NCBI GenBank assembly: GCA_026545765.1
Contig: CM048843.1
Span: 10,005,501-10,069,500, forward strand
DNA from: Plantago major
Lineage: Eukaryota; Streptophyta; Magnoliopsida; Lamiales; Plantaginaceae
Direction: 5' to 3'
DNA: 64,000 nucleotides
A program made the translations under genes and the position numbers. Under the pieces are notes generated by a model. It did not search any database. It saw nothing but the letters and a program-made list of their open reading frames with translations, and was not told the DNA's origin. Positions 55,265-64,000 of the stretch are shown here, piece by piece (the stretch's first letter is position 1; every line of letters begins with the position of its first letter).

Positions 55265-58200
55265 ACTTAATGTTCCTGAAGAAAATCCTGTTTTAACACA
55301 GATTCCTCAACCTTCTGAGAGAGCTCAACTCTCAGAAAGGGATCAAACTACGATGGAGACTCAGAATGATACTGCGAGGAGAACAATAATGAAACAGAGA
55401 GGCGTGGAATCACCACAAGTCGAGATCAATGATCGGCTAACCTATTGAGGCCGACATGGAGACACACTTTGGGGAAGAAAACATGTCCACCTTGAATCAA
55501 GAAGAGGTTCCTCGACCTCGAACATCAAGAAGAGCATCCCACGGTAGTAAAGTTATCTCTGAACAGAAATATCTAACTAAAATGCTCTTATCTTATGTTC
55601 TAATATTCTTAATGTCTCTTCTTAGGCTCAGCTGAGGAAGTAGTGGTGGTGGAACCAACACCCCAAAACTAGAGATTCCAAAGTGAAAAGCTTTACGAGA
55701 AAGTATTCTTGAGCCTTCTGTGAGAAGGTAATGTCGGTAATAGTCTTCTTCAAAGAATGCTGGAAAACCCACTACTAAATCTTTTATGTTTGTTCTTACA
55801 GGCTCGGTCGGAAGGACAATTGGATGAAGAAAGCGTTGTGTTATCTCTTCCAAAGAAACTAAAAGCTAGCGAACAAGATGTCGTGAAAAAGTGCGAAACC
55901 CCAAGGTGTCGAGGAACATACTCTTGAGCTTTCTCACTTGGAAGTAAGTGAAGTCTCGAAGCACTTTTACACCTATCTTTTACATTAGCGGTTTCTAAAC
56001 ATAATTGATTCTAATTCTCGGGCTCGAAGCAAAAGAAAGGTTGATGAGGATCGGACTTCTCCTCACAACAAAATTATCGAGGCCTCTGTGCCCAAGCAAG
56101 CAAAAATCAGCGGATGAGCCTAGTGTTTCTACACATGTATGCTCGAGCTTACTTTGTACACAGATACTAACACAAGTGGTTTGAACAAAACTAACTTGAA
56201 CACCTTCTTTCGCTCAAAGTCTAGTGCGGTTGATTTACTCGAGGCTTTCCGAAGCCGATTTAAAGAAACATCTCAAGTGCTTGAACAATGGCGAAACTTC
56301 GGAAAAGGTGACCTTTCGAATTAGCGAGTAATCGGCGTCCCGGAAAAAAAGGCAATCGCCTTCAATGGAAGATTATATCCATGCATTGTTCCCAACAGAG
56401 TCCTACTCATTTGCCACTCTGATGCATGAAGACTTCATTCATGAAGTAGCACAAAGACTTATAGCAGATTTCAAGATTGCGGATGCTCAAACCCAAGAGC
56501 AGATGGTTACCCATCCTTCCTTGCCCAGCAAGCTCACTACTTATCCTGCTGAACAAGAAGAAGTTAATGGGAGGATGATTACATTCCCAAATGTGATCAA
56601 CTTTGGTTTCGAAGATAGCGAGGAGATGGGAAAATGATTTTCAAGAACCTCCCTCGAGCATCAAACCGAAGCAAAGAACAAGAGTGATGATGATGATGAT
56701 CGAATGATGATCCCACTGGACAAGGCGGGATTCAGAAAGCTAGCAAAGGAAGTGGAGAAAAGGCTACTCCCTCCAATGCTCAGAAAGCTCCATCTTCATC
56801 ACCTCCCAAGTCTCATCAAGATACCCAACAGGCTGAACACAATGATACCATAGAAGAAATTTCAGCCGCTGAGTTTAGGATTGAACAACTCAGAAAGGTA
56901 TTGGAAGAAGAGAAGAGAATCAACATTGAGACTCAAGCTCTTGTTGATGGAAAGGAAGCCAAAATCAAGAAGCTCGAAGAAGCTAATGCCAAGGAATTGG
57001 CACTCCTAGATGAGCAAAGAAATTTGAAAAATGCCATTGTTGTCACAGCTGCTGAGATAGATGCCATGGATGACAATGATGATGAAGAGCATGATGCTGA
57101 AACTGCATCAGAAAGACCTTCTACATCTTCTCAGAAGGCCAGCACACTTGATGGAAAGCAGAAGAAGATTGTCAATCTGCAAACAATCCAAGAAAAAGAT
57201 TATGATAGTGATGCTGAAACCCACAACTTGATTACTGAAGCAGAAGATGAGAGACTTGTCCTCGGCAAAGAGCCCTACTTGCTCCTCATATATTCTCTGC
57301 ACCAAGTAGTTCAAGAAGTGAAGAGCACCGTGCAAGGAACAATGTCTTTTTAGAGCTCAGAAAGACACGAGTTGCCCAAGATACAGAAGTGCTAAAATCC
57401 GTCCCAGAAGAGATGAAGCCATTGGCTGCTGCTTTACTCAACAGAGCAACCAGCATAGCTCTCTATCAGAAAGACCTAGGGTTGGTCAGGGATGAGGATT
57501 GTAACAATGCTAATCTGACATTGAATGAAGCGACCATCTTTGTTTTGCAAGCCAATGACATCCTAAGACCATGAAGAGCTCAGCAGAAAGGAAGCGAGGC
57601 GGTTAAGCGAACAATTTGAAGAAAGAACTTCAAGAATTAGTCGGGGTGCACAACAATCTCCGGAAAAACTTTGAAACTCTCTAAAGCTTATGCTATCATG
57701 AGTCGATCATTCATGACTAAGGGAAGAAGAGATGCCTCGAAAGCGGAGGAAGAAAAAAAGCGATCAATTCCTCCTCCTCAAGTCAACTTGTCATTAAGAA
57801 CACCACGAGACACCCTTTGAAGAAGTTGTTCCGGATCAACCGGCGGAAAGGTGAGAAGTATGATAACTAGGGAACCAAGTCCCTTAGGATCTCGGATAGA
57901 ACGACCGAATAATCTGAAGAAGGAGAAGACCGAAGAAGGAGAGGTAAGAGGTCAAGAAAGGCAAGTCTCTAATTTTGGACTTCAAAGATGATGAGGATGA
58001 ATCGACGGATGAACATCCACTTCACAAGAAAAGAAGACAACTACTTCACAACCTCCTCAGCAACAAGACCTTTAGCATCGAACCCTTACGGAAATACCAA
58101 ATCATTACAAGGAACATCCACGGCCTGACTCCAAGCGGGAAGAAAGGGTTAGAGGATCTCACGATGAAGGCCACCAAATAGAAAAGCAAGAAGGATTTCG

Positions 58201-58881
58201 GTTTGGCGGAATAAACAATGAAACACATCGAAAAGGCGGTGATGCCCACATTGAGTATATGAAGACTAGTAATGAAGAATCTTCATATAGGTGCATTACG
58301 AACAAGAGAGGGTATTGGATTACGGAACTACAACACCTACTTGTCAATGATAAGTTTCAACTCCTATCCTCGACGGATCCACGAAATGGAGAGAAAAGCA
58401 AGAATTGCTAAAACATGAGCACCTTCATGCACAGCTAAACTTTGAAGTAGAAAAGAGGAATGAAGCGAAATATGGATCTTTCTTTTACCTGTCCTTACCC
58501 AAAACCTGATGATGTACACAAAGTAAGAAAACTGGATGGTAGCTACAGCAGGAAGAACAAACTAGGTGTTTCAACCTATGAGTCATTCTATATGACATTG
58601 GATGAATACCTAGATGATTTACACTATCTGGAAGAAATATACAAGTATTTCAACCTATCTCGGTACCAAGTAGACCATGCACAGTGCAGGAAAGTATACA
58701 GGTCGAACACTTTCTGCGGAAGAATCACAAACTTGGCAAGAGTTACCATGAAATATGTGACTTATCCGGAAAGGCGAGCTCTCTGTGGAAGGATTCTTTA
58801 TTTGTGGCAGCTCGAAATCTGATCGAAATTAGGGTTAGAGATTGGGGCAAACCGACAACTGGCAATAACAATAGCAGAGCG
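55265..58881 (+). pseudogene. env-like gene of copy D, second part (right of CACTA)
   Basis: Continuation of the env-like gene. Recognisable parts are a helical segment (56365-56640, ending GFEDSEEMGK, with EVAQRLIADFKIADAQTQEQ) and a strong coiled coil (56850-57060, RIEQLRKVLEEEKRINIETQ and onward, with heptads of Leu/Ile). Next are an Asp/Glu-rich stretch, a second helical part (57390-57570), and a basic region near 57975-58070 (KKRRQLLHNLL). The end module (58460-58860) is shared with copies A-C (YESFYMTLDEYLDDLHYL..IYKYFNLS). Long coiled coils are described for Sirevirus env-like proteins. No clear transmembrane helix. Broken. Confidence 0.6.
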
Positions 58882-59695
58882 TGAGATTACGAGGTGACAC
58901 GGTGTGGTGCCGACCGAAGGACTCAAGCCTTCAAGTTAGATGACTGATAATCAAATGTAAGAGATAGAGAGGGAGAGATGGTGGCAAGCGTCGACTTATC
59001 CTGTTGGTTGAGTCGGTTCGGCTACGTGGTGGACAAACACCGGCAGTGGACTAGCTGACCTTACGGGAAGGAGCTAGCTGGCAGTTGTCTGATAGAGATG
59101 GATGATGGCGGATGGTTGAAGGTTGATGATGGATGGTGATGAGCGATGGTGGATGATGGTAGGTGACGGCTGATGTTGATCAGAGAGCTCGAGAGAGATG
59201 GGCGTGAGAGGCGATTGCTAGGGTTTTCGCCGTTAGAATCGATGGTCTCTACTCCTCGGCCTTCTCTATATAACCCACCATCGTTGGAGTGCATGAATCT
59301 CGGGGAGGTCGTTGGAGCGGATTAGGCCGTGTCTCAAGTAGTTAGGAGAGTGGGCGTGAAGTCGGTTGCTTCTTGATGGACTAAGTCGATCAAGCTATTG
59401 GAGTTAGTTAGTCACATTGATCGGTCTTGTTGTGAGTTAATCATCTGAGTTAGGCGAGCTAGGCTAGCTAGCAGCTGTCACGACCCATGGAGGTTGGCGA
59501 GGTGTGAGCTAGTCGAGGTGGCATCTTGGTGATTGGCTGCATGGATGACTCAGCTAGGTGGGCTTGCTGACTGGCCTTTGGAGTCCAACTCACGTATGAA
59601 GTCAAGGTGAACTCATTAATGGATTGTGGGTTGGGCCCTAGCCTTGATGGACGATCTGCTAGTCTAGTTGACAAGAGCAAATTTTGGCCAATACA
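58882..59695 (-). repeat. Tat LTR (3' LTR of copy 4), 814 bp
   Basis: Left end TGAGATTACGAGG, right end GGCCAATACA next to the polypurine tract. A minus-strand TATA box (TATATAGA) lies at 59265-59272 within GGGTTATATAGAGAAGG. The length is close to the other Tat LTRs (835 and ~840 bp), but the sequence differs, so it is another family. A degenerate GATGGTG simple repeat occupies 59094-59180. Confidence 0.65.
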
Positions 59696-59711
59696 GTTTG
59701 TCCCCCACTCT
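59696..59711 (-). other. Polypurine tract of Tat copy 4
   Basis: The minus strand reads AAGAGTGGGGGACAAAC directly before the LTR start TGTATTGGCC. The GTGGGGGAC form is common in Tat/Ogre elements and fixes the minus orientation. Confidence 0.75.
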
Positions 59712-60007
59712 TGAGTGAATGTTTGGTCGGAGTAGAAATTATGCTAAGAGAGTGATCTGGCGGATCGTAGAGCGATGATATTTGCTCCATCAAAGGTATC
59801 AGTTTCCCCGTAAGTATATCGGGATAACAAATGATGAACTCATTGATAGGGAGAGCGATTGGATAGAGGTGTGGATGTCACTCGTAGTGATCTAGTGGTT
59901 AGCTTGGCAGAGCAAGTCATCAAACTTGCAATGCAGAAGCTTACTGATAGGTGTTCTCGGTTGTAAAAATCCAACCTAGCATGATGGGCGTTCTGGTTGA
60001 AATTTTT
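59712..60007. other. Untranslated stretch between polypurine tract and minisatellite
   Basis: No reading frame. GCAAACTTGCAATGCAG-like words near 59930 look like degenerate versions of the following minisatellite, which suggests that the array once reached further left. Confidence 0.4.
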
Positions 60008-60776
60008 AAGTTGGCAGTTTAGTCTATCTAGCAAGATGGAAATTTGCTGACAGAAAATTTTGAGGTGGACAACTTAGTCCATCTAGCAAGATGGAAACTG
60101 GCTGATAGAAATTTTCAAGGTGGACAACATAGTCCGTCTAGCAAGATGGAAATTCGGTGACAGAAAATTTCAAGGTGGACAACTTAGTCCGTCTAGCAAG
60201 ATGGAAATTCTTGTGAGAAAATTTCAAGGTGGACAACTTAGTCCGTCTAGCAAGATGGAAATTTGCTGACAGAAAATTTTAAGGTGGACAACTTAGTCCG
60301 TCTAGCAAGATGGAAATTTGCTGACAGAAAATTTCAAGGTGGACAACTTAGTCCGTCTGGCAAGATGGAAATTCTTGTGAGAAAATTTCAAGGTGGACAA
60401 CTTAGTCCGTCTGGCAAGATGGAAATTTGCTGACAGAAAATTTCAAGGTGGACAACTTAGTCCGTCTAGCAAGATGGAAATTTGCTGACAGAAAATTTAA
60501 GGTGGACAACTTAGTCCGTCTGGCAAGATGGAAATTTGCTGACAGAAAATTTTAAGGTGGACAACTTAGTCCGTCTGGCAAGGTGGAAATTTGCTGACAG
60601 AAAATTTCAAGGTGGACAACTTAGTCCGTCTGGCAAGATGAAGATGGAAACTTGCTAACAGAAAATTTTGAAGTGGGCAACTTAATCCATCTAGCAAGAT
60701 GGAAACTTGCTGACAGAAAATTTCAAGGTGGGCAACTTAGTCTATCTAGCGAGATGGAAACTTGCTGACAGAAAAT
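60008..60776. repeat. 55 bp minisatellite, 14 copies
   Basis: Head-to-tail units AAGGTGGACAACTTAGTCCG + TCTAGCAAGATGGAAATTTG + CTGACAGAAAATTTC, about 55 bp. CAAGATGG or a variant occurs 14 times between about 60030 and 60750, mean spacing 55 bp. Inner copies are nearly identical, outer copies are diverged (CTATC, TCCATC), the usual pattern of an array renewed from the middle. Tandem arrays next to the 3' LTR are a known feature of Tat/Ogre elements and a known source of satellites. Confidence 0.95.
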
Positions 60777-60782
60777 AGACGA

Positions 60783-60920
60783 CTTGCCCGAAATGAGTTG
60801 CCTTGCCCAAATGAAGTATGGCTTGCCCGAAATGGAGTGGTGTATGCCTTGCCCGAATTATTGTCTACCTTGCCCGAATTGGAGGATGACTTGCCCGGAG
60901 CACCTATGCTTTGCCCGAAT
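60783..60920. repeat. CTTGCCCGAA short interspersed repeat, seven copies
   Basis: CTTGCCCGAA or a one- or two-base variant occurs seven times with 20-28 bp spacing, starting immediately after the 55 bp minisatellite. The unit between cores varies (ATGAGTTGC, ATGGAGTGG, TTGGAGGATGA), so it is a degenerate tandem repeat of about 23 bp. Confidence 0.8.
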
Positions 60921-60980
60921 TGGAGTAATTTTGAGTTGAGTAATTTTGAGTTGAGTTTGGGATCACAACACACAGACCCA

Positions 60981-61100
60981 TTTTCTTCTTCTCCATCATC
61001 ATCTTCTTCTTCTTCTTCTCTAAATCACTATTTTCTTCTTCTTCTTCTTCTTCTTCTTCTTCTCCTCTCCATCACCATTTTCTTCTTCTTCATCTCTTCA
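60981..61100. repeat. (CTT)n microsatellite region
   Basis: Interrupted CTT/TTC runs with ATC variants, including about ten perfect units near 61032-61063. Non-coding. Confidence 0.9.
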
Positions 61101-62263
61101 TCACCATTTTTTTCGTTTTTCACATTCCTAACACGTCAATCATCTTATCCCCTCAATCCGAAAGAGAAATTAGCATATCTCCTTCTCATTATTTTCGAAC
61201 AGGGAGGCCAGTCTGAGGCGCGGAGAGAGTGACGGAGTGGGAGTCGATGTAATGGATCTGGCGAGTTGAAGACAAGAAATTCAACGGAGTTCGAGCTTTT
61301 CGGTAGTAAGCAATTTGGGAAGAAGGCAGTATCTGATCTGGTACTGTTCATCTTCCCGTTTTACTGTTCACCTGCATTTTTTTTTTTTTTTTAGGATGCT
61401 GGATCTCTAGGAGAGACCATTTCTTGTTGGATTTTATTTTTGTATGTCTCTGCTTATTATTATTTTTTGTTTGGAGATAAGTTGGGTTGTATGCTAATTG
61501 GATATGCTAATTGGATGAATTATAATGATTGAAGGGCCAAAGCCATAGTAGAGGAATAAATAGTTCCGTTTCTATTCGATCGACATTTTAGAAAGCATAT
61601 GGTATACTTTAGCTCTGGCATTTTTGACCTATGTCAATTCCTTGAATTGTGGACAAGTTATATAAGAAATATATTATACAGTGAGCCATGTATTTGGAAT
61701 TGAGACCCGCACTTTGGATAGACGGTTCATGTAGGGTTAATTTTGTTAGTGGGGTTCGCATGAAATTTTTGAGTCTATGTTTGGTTTTGTGCCTGTCGGA
61801 TTTTATTTGTCGTAATTCGTATTGGTGGATCCTGATTGCTTTGAAGTGGTGTCGTAGAGACATATGCATGTTGCTTTTTGTATCGACCAGTGTTCGGTGA
61901 AATCGATTGGATATAGAATTTTGTGATGTTATACTATTTTGTGAATGGATATGTCTATGGATATTTTAGTCTTGCTCTTTGGAAATACTCATGTTGTAAT
62001 GCTTTGTTTGCAAATGGATATGTTGATAGATTGTTGTAGAACTAGCTAGGTTGATAGCTTACTTGGCATGTATATTGATGACATTGGACTGGATTTAGTT
62101 GATGGATAATGTGTTTTACATGCTAGGAATCAATTCTAGCTGGAAGTGTGCTGATTGAGGTCTGCCGCGTCTGTCGGCTTGTATTTTTTATGTTACACGG
62201 AGTTGATGCTTTTCATGGATTTTTGGGTGAGGCTTTCTTGTTTGAACTTGACATAGGTGGATC
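61101..62263 (+). other. Non-coding interval before the extra gene of Tat copy 4
   Basis: About 1.1 kb with T-rich, intron- or leader-like composition on the plus strand. A 16-base T run followed by AGG (61377-61395) resembles a splice acceptor. No TATA box could be chosen with confidence. It may hold the promoter and an untranslated exon/intron of the gene starting at 62264. Confidence 0.35.
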
Positions 62264-64000
62264 ATGGAAGGGCACCCGAGCAAGTTGATTGTGTATTCTC
62301 GGTCGACTGGGGTTGACGGCCAGGACTTACACGGCGGGTCTTTGTCCGCCATGGGTCAGCCTACTAGCATCCTATCCGGTGACGTGGCCTCAGTTCTTAG
62401 TGAGGCGAACTTGTCACACATGAGGGATCTCTATGGGATCTAGAGAGTCTGAGTCTCGACTCCCTCTCTGGGCAGGCGGTGGGACATCCAGGATGATGCC
62501 TTGTATGAAGTTGCCTTCAAGATGGGACTCGGACTTCCTCCCCAAGTTTGTGTCGGCGTGCTTAGCTATCTCTCGGGTTACTGGTGGTGATTTGATGCTT
62601 GGCGGGTTATTCTTGGAATGCAAGTCTTGAGTGAGGTCATGAATGTTCGGATGTCTGTCGACACCTTTTGCCACTTTTTACGATGAAGGAAGTCTCATCG
62701 GATAAAGGTCGGGTTGAGACCAACTCGAGGCAGTGTCGGCGGCTCGATGCATATTGCAACCGTCCGATAAATCGACTTGGAAGGAAAGGTATTTCTGGCG
62801 AAGCGGTGAGCACGTGTTTGGCCGTGAGACTTGGTAAGGGTTCGATATCGTGGAAGCCTTTTGGTAAGTTCAACTCTTTGCTATTTAGTGTGATTGTTTT
62901 ACCTCTTCTTTGCACTTTTCATATTGGATTGAACTTTGAACACTCTTTCTTCTGACGACCATGTAAGGAAGGATATGCTAGATAACGAGGGGCGTGGTGG
63001 TTCAAGCAATAAGAAATGCTTCTAGTATGACGGATCGATCGACCACCTCTTGAGCCCGACTACGTTGAAGGCATGTAGCATGTGGCGTGCCGTTATCGAT
63101 CATTTGGAGTAATGACATCCTTAGATTAGTCATGTCGATAGGATGCGTTTTGAGATAACTAGTTACGGCGATGCTTTTCCTTCATCTCGTATGCAGACGA
63201 AATGGAGATGAGTATCTTTGTCGAATAGCTAGGCGATGAAAATAGCCGAAGTCGATCGCAGCTCGATTGAGAAAGTGGGCGACTTGTTGAGGCGGTATGC
63301 AAAGAAGCGAGTTTGAACTCTTGGAGTCGAGGCGATCTTCCTAATGACCCACCTAATAACTCGTCGAATGTTGTGGAGGATGCCTTCCAAGTACTCGAGG
63401 CGGTCGATCGCCGGGTGAGGCGGCCGGTTGGAGCTTATATAGTCTTGCAGGACTATACATTCCCTCCTTGGTAGGCGGTGTGAGCTCACCATCTATGGCG
63501 TAGCGTGGAGAAGTGGGTGGCATCCTTCATTGTCGACTTTGAGGTTGATGGAGCTACTCTCTCTTGTGAATTTGGCAATAACTTTGAATTACGGAAGGGT
63601 GTTAACGATGGGCAACCTTGATCGGTTGGTGAGAGGCAGGTGACTCCTTTGTGGATTATGCTCTCGACCAAATTGTCAAGTAGTCTCCGCCACCCTCTAG
63701 CGTTTCTCTTTATCGTTTATGTGCTTAGATCAAAGTATGAATTATTGATATACGCCTTGTAGGCCTTGGCGCTATAGGGTACATGGGCGAGGCGTAATTC
63801 TTTGAAGGCGGAGTTAGCTTCTATTACGAGGAAGCATCGGATCGGTGAGCACTCTGTTGCGGTACTTAGGAGAAGGTTCGACTTGAGGCGACGTTACACT
63901 ATTGCCAAGGCAAGAATGAAGCACTTGAAGAGTTAGCTAAGGTCGAGGGGCGGCTTTGGCTGAGATTGGCGGCTAAAGCCGCTAAGCTCGAATGGGCCGA
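62264..64000 (+). pseudogene. Antisense extra gene (aORF) of Tat copy 4, gypsy-type transposon domain; partial
   Basis: ATG at 62264 in a favourable context; the N terminus reads MEGHPSKLIVYSRSTG with SEANLSHMRDLYGI following. Around 62500-62640 are EVAFKMGLGLPP, then LSYLSGYWW and DAWRVILGMQVL, which match the (F..GLRLPL...FL...L....LAPNAWRVLVGFEVL) core of the plant gypsy-type transposon domain (PF04195). The last visible part (63900-64000) is an Ala/Glu/Leu-rich helix (EALEELAKVEGRL, RLAAKAAKLEWA), typical for the C-terminal coiled coil of these proteins. It runs off the window. Function unknown. Broken. Same position and strand logic as 4100-6660. Confidence 0.5.

Larger units (their letters stand above)
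40936..58881 (+). mobile_element. Sirevirus-like Ty1/copia element (copy D), split by a CACTA transposon
   Basis: Most complete copia copy. The order is gag end (40936-41850), protease (41900-42050), integrase (42060-43250), RT (43640-44460), RNase H (44470-45130), spacer with TATA box (45160-46072), then env-like gene (46073-47414 and 55265-58881). No LTR is in view: the left end abuts Tat gag and the right end is cut at 58882 by a Tat LTR. The Ty1/copia order (integrase before RT) plus a long gene after pol points to the Sirevirus lineage. Broken, with many breaks. Confidence 0.8.
58882..64000 (-). mobile_element. Tat-type Ty3/gypsy element 3' end (copy 4), inserted in Sirevirus D
   Basis: Minus-strand element whose 3' LTR is at 58882-59695, followed to the right by its polypurine tract (59696-59711), an untranslated zone with tandem repeats (60008-60920), a spacer, and the antisense extra gene from 62264. 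Integrase would lie beyond the window. The order (LTR, repeats, antisense gene) agrees with the left side of Tat copy 1 and with what is known of Tat elements. The left LTR edge directly abuts the Sirevirus env-like gene. Broken in the visible coding part. Confidence 0.65.

Noticed and set aside
60008-60776. CRISPR-like array of short repeats
   Set aside because: The 55 bp units are fully repeated with no unique spacers; this is a minisatellite beside a Tat LTR.
60762-61232. A 156-residue plus frame with long Ser and Leu runs
   Set aside because: It reads through the CTTGCCCGAA repeats and the CTT microsatellite; the runs are low-complexity translation, not a protein.
1-64000. tRNA, rRNA and telomere repeats
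   Set aside because: Scanned by eye for tRNA B-box-like words, rRNA core sequences and TTTAGGG runs; nothing convincing was seen. A tRNA scan program was not available, so a weak tRNA could have been missed.

Overview
The window looks like pericentromeric or other gene-poor heterochromatin of a flowering plant, probably a eudicot, though the sequence alone does not fix the species. Almost everything recognisable is repetitive: Ty1/copia elements with an extra gene after pol (Sirevirus/SIRE type), Ty3/gypsy elements of the Tat/Ogre-Retand type, an Athila-like gag scrap, a CACTA (En/Spm) DNA transposon, a Mutator-like MITE and one long array of a ~180 bp satellite. I found no convincing host gene, tRNA, rRNA or CRISPR array. 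A run of exactly 100 Ns (37026-37125) is a scaffold gap.

Layout, left to right. 1-4077 (+): 3' half of a Sirevirus-like element (copy A), with the downstream env-like gene, polypurine tract and a 1.66 kb LTR. 4078-14916 (-): a Tat-type gypsy element. Its order on the minus strand is LTR, primer-binding site, gag, PR, RT, RNase H, second RNase H, INT, followed by an extra gene on the opposite (plus) strand at 4100-6660. 14917-21728: AT-rich sequence holding a possible copia LTR, a Tat LTR (16407-17450) split by a 489 bp Mutator-like MITE with 9 bp target duplications, an unclassified non-coding repeat, and an Athila-like gag fragment. 21729-26140 (-): Sirevirus copy B, in opposite orientation to copy A. 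26141-33005: the satellite array, about 38-39 monomers. 33006-37025 (+): a second Tat internal region (gag end to INT), running into the gap. 37126-38650 (+): Sirevirus copy C. 38651-40935 (+): a third Tat fragment (LTR, primer-binding site, gag). 40936-58881 (+): Sirevirus copy D, with gag, PR, INT, RT, RNase H, a promoter-like spacer and the env-like gene. That last gene is split by a complete 7.85 kb CACTA transposon (47415-55264). 58882-64000 (-): a fourth Tat element inserted in copy D, with its 3' LTR, polypurine tract, a 55 bp minisatellite, other short repeats, and again an extra plus-strand gene at 62264 that runs off the window.

The genes do not form a host pathway; they are the working parts of mobile elements. 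All LTR elements are fossils with many breaks. The CACTA element still has both ends, subterminal repeats and a minus-strand transposase region (Transpos_assoc, Transposase_21, DUF4218 and DUF4216-like segments) with canonical splice signals, plus a shortened second copy of its transposase start. The nesting gives a relative order: Sirevirus D is older than both the CACTA and the fourth Tat element inside it, and the Tat LTR at 16407 is older than its MITE.
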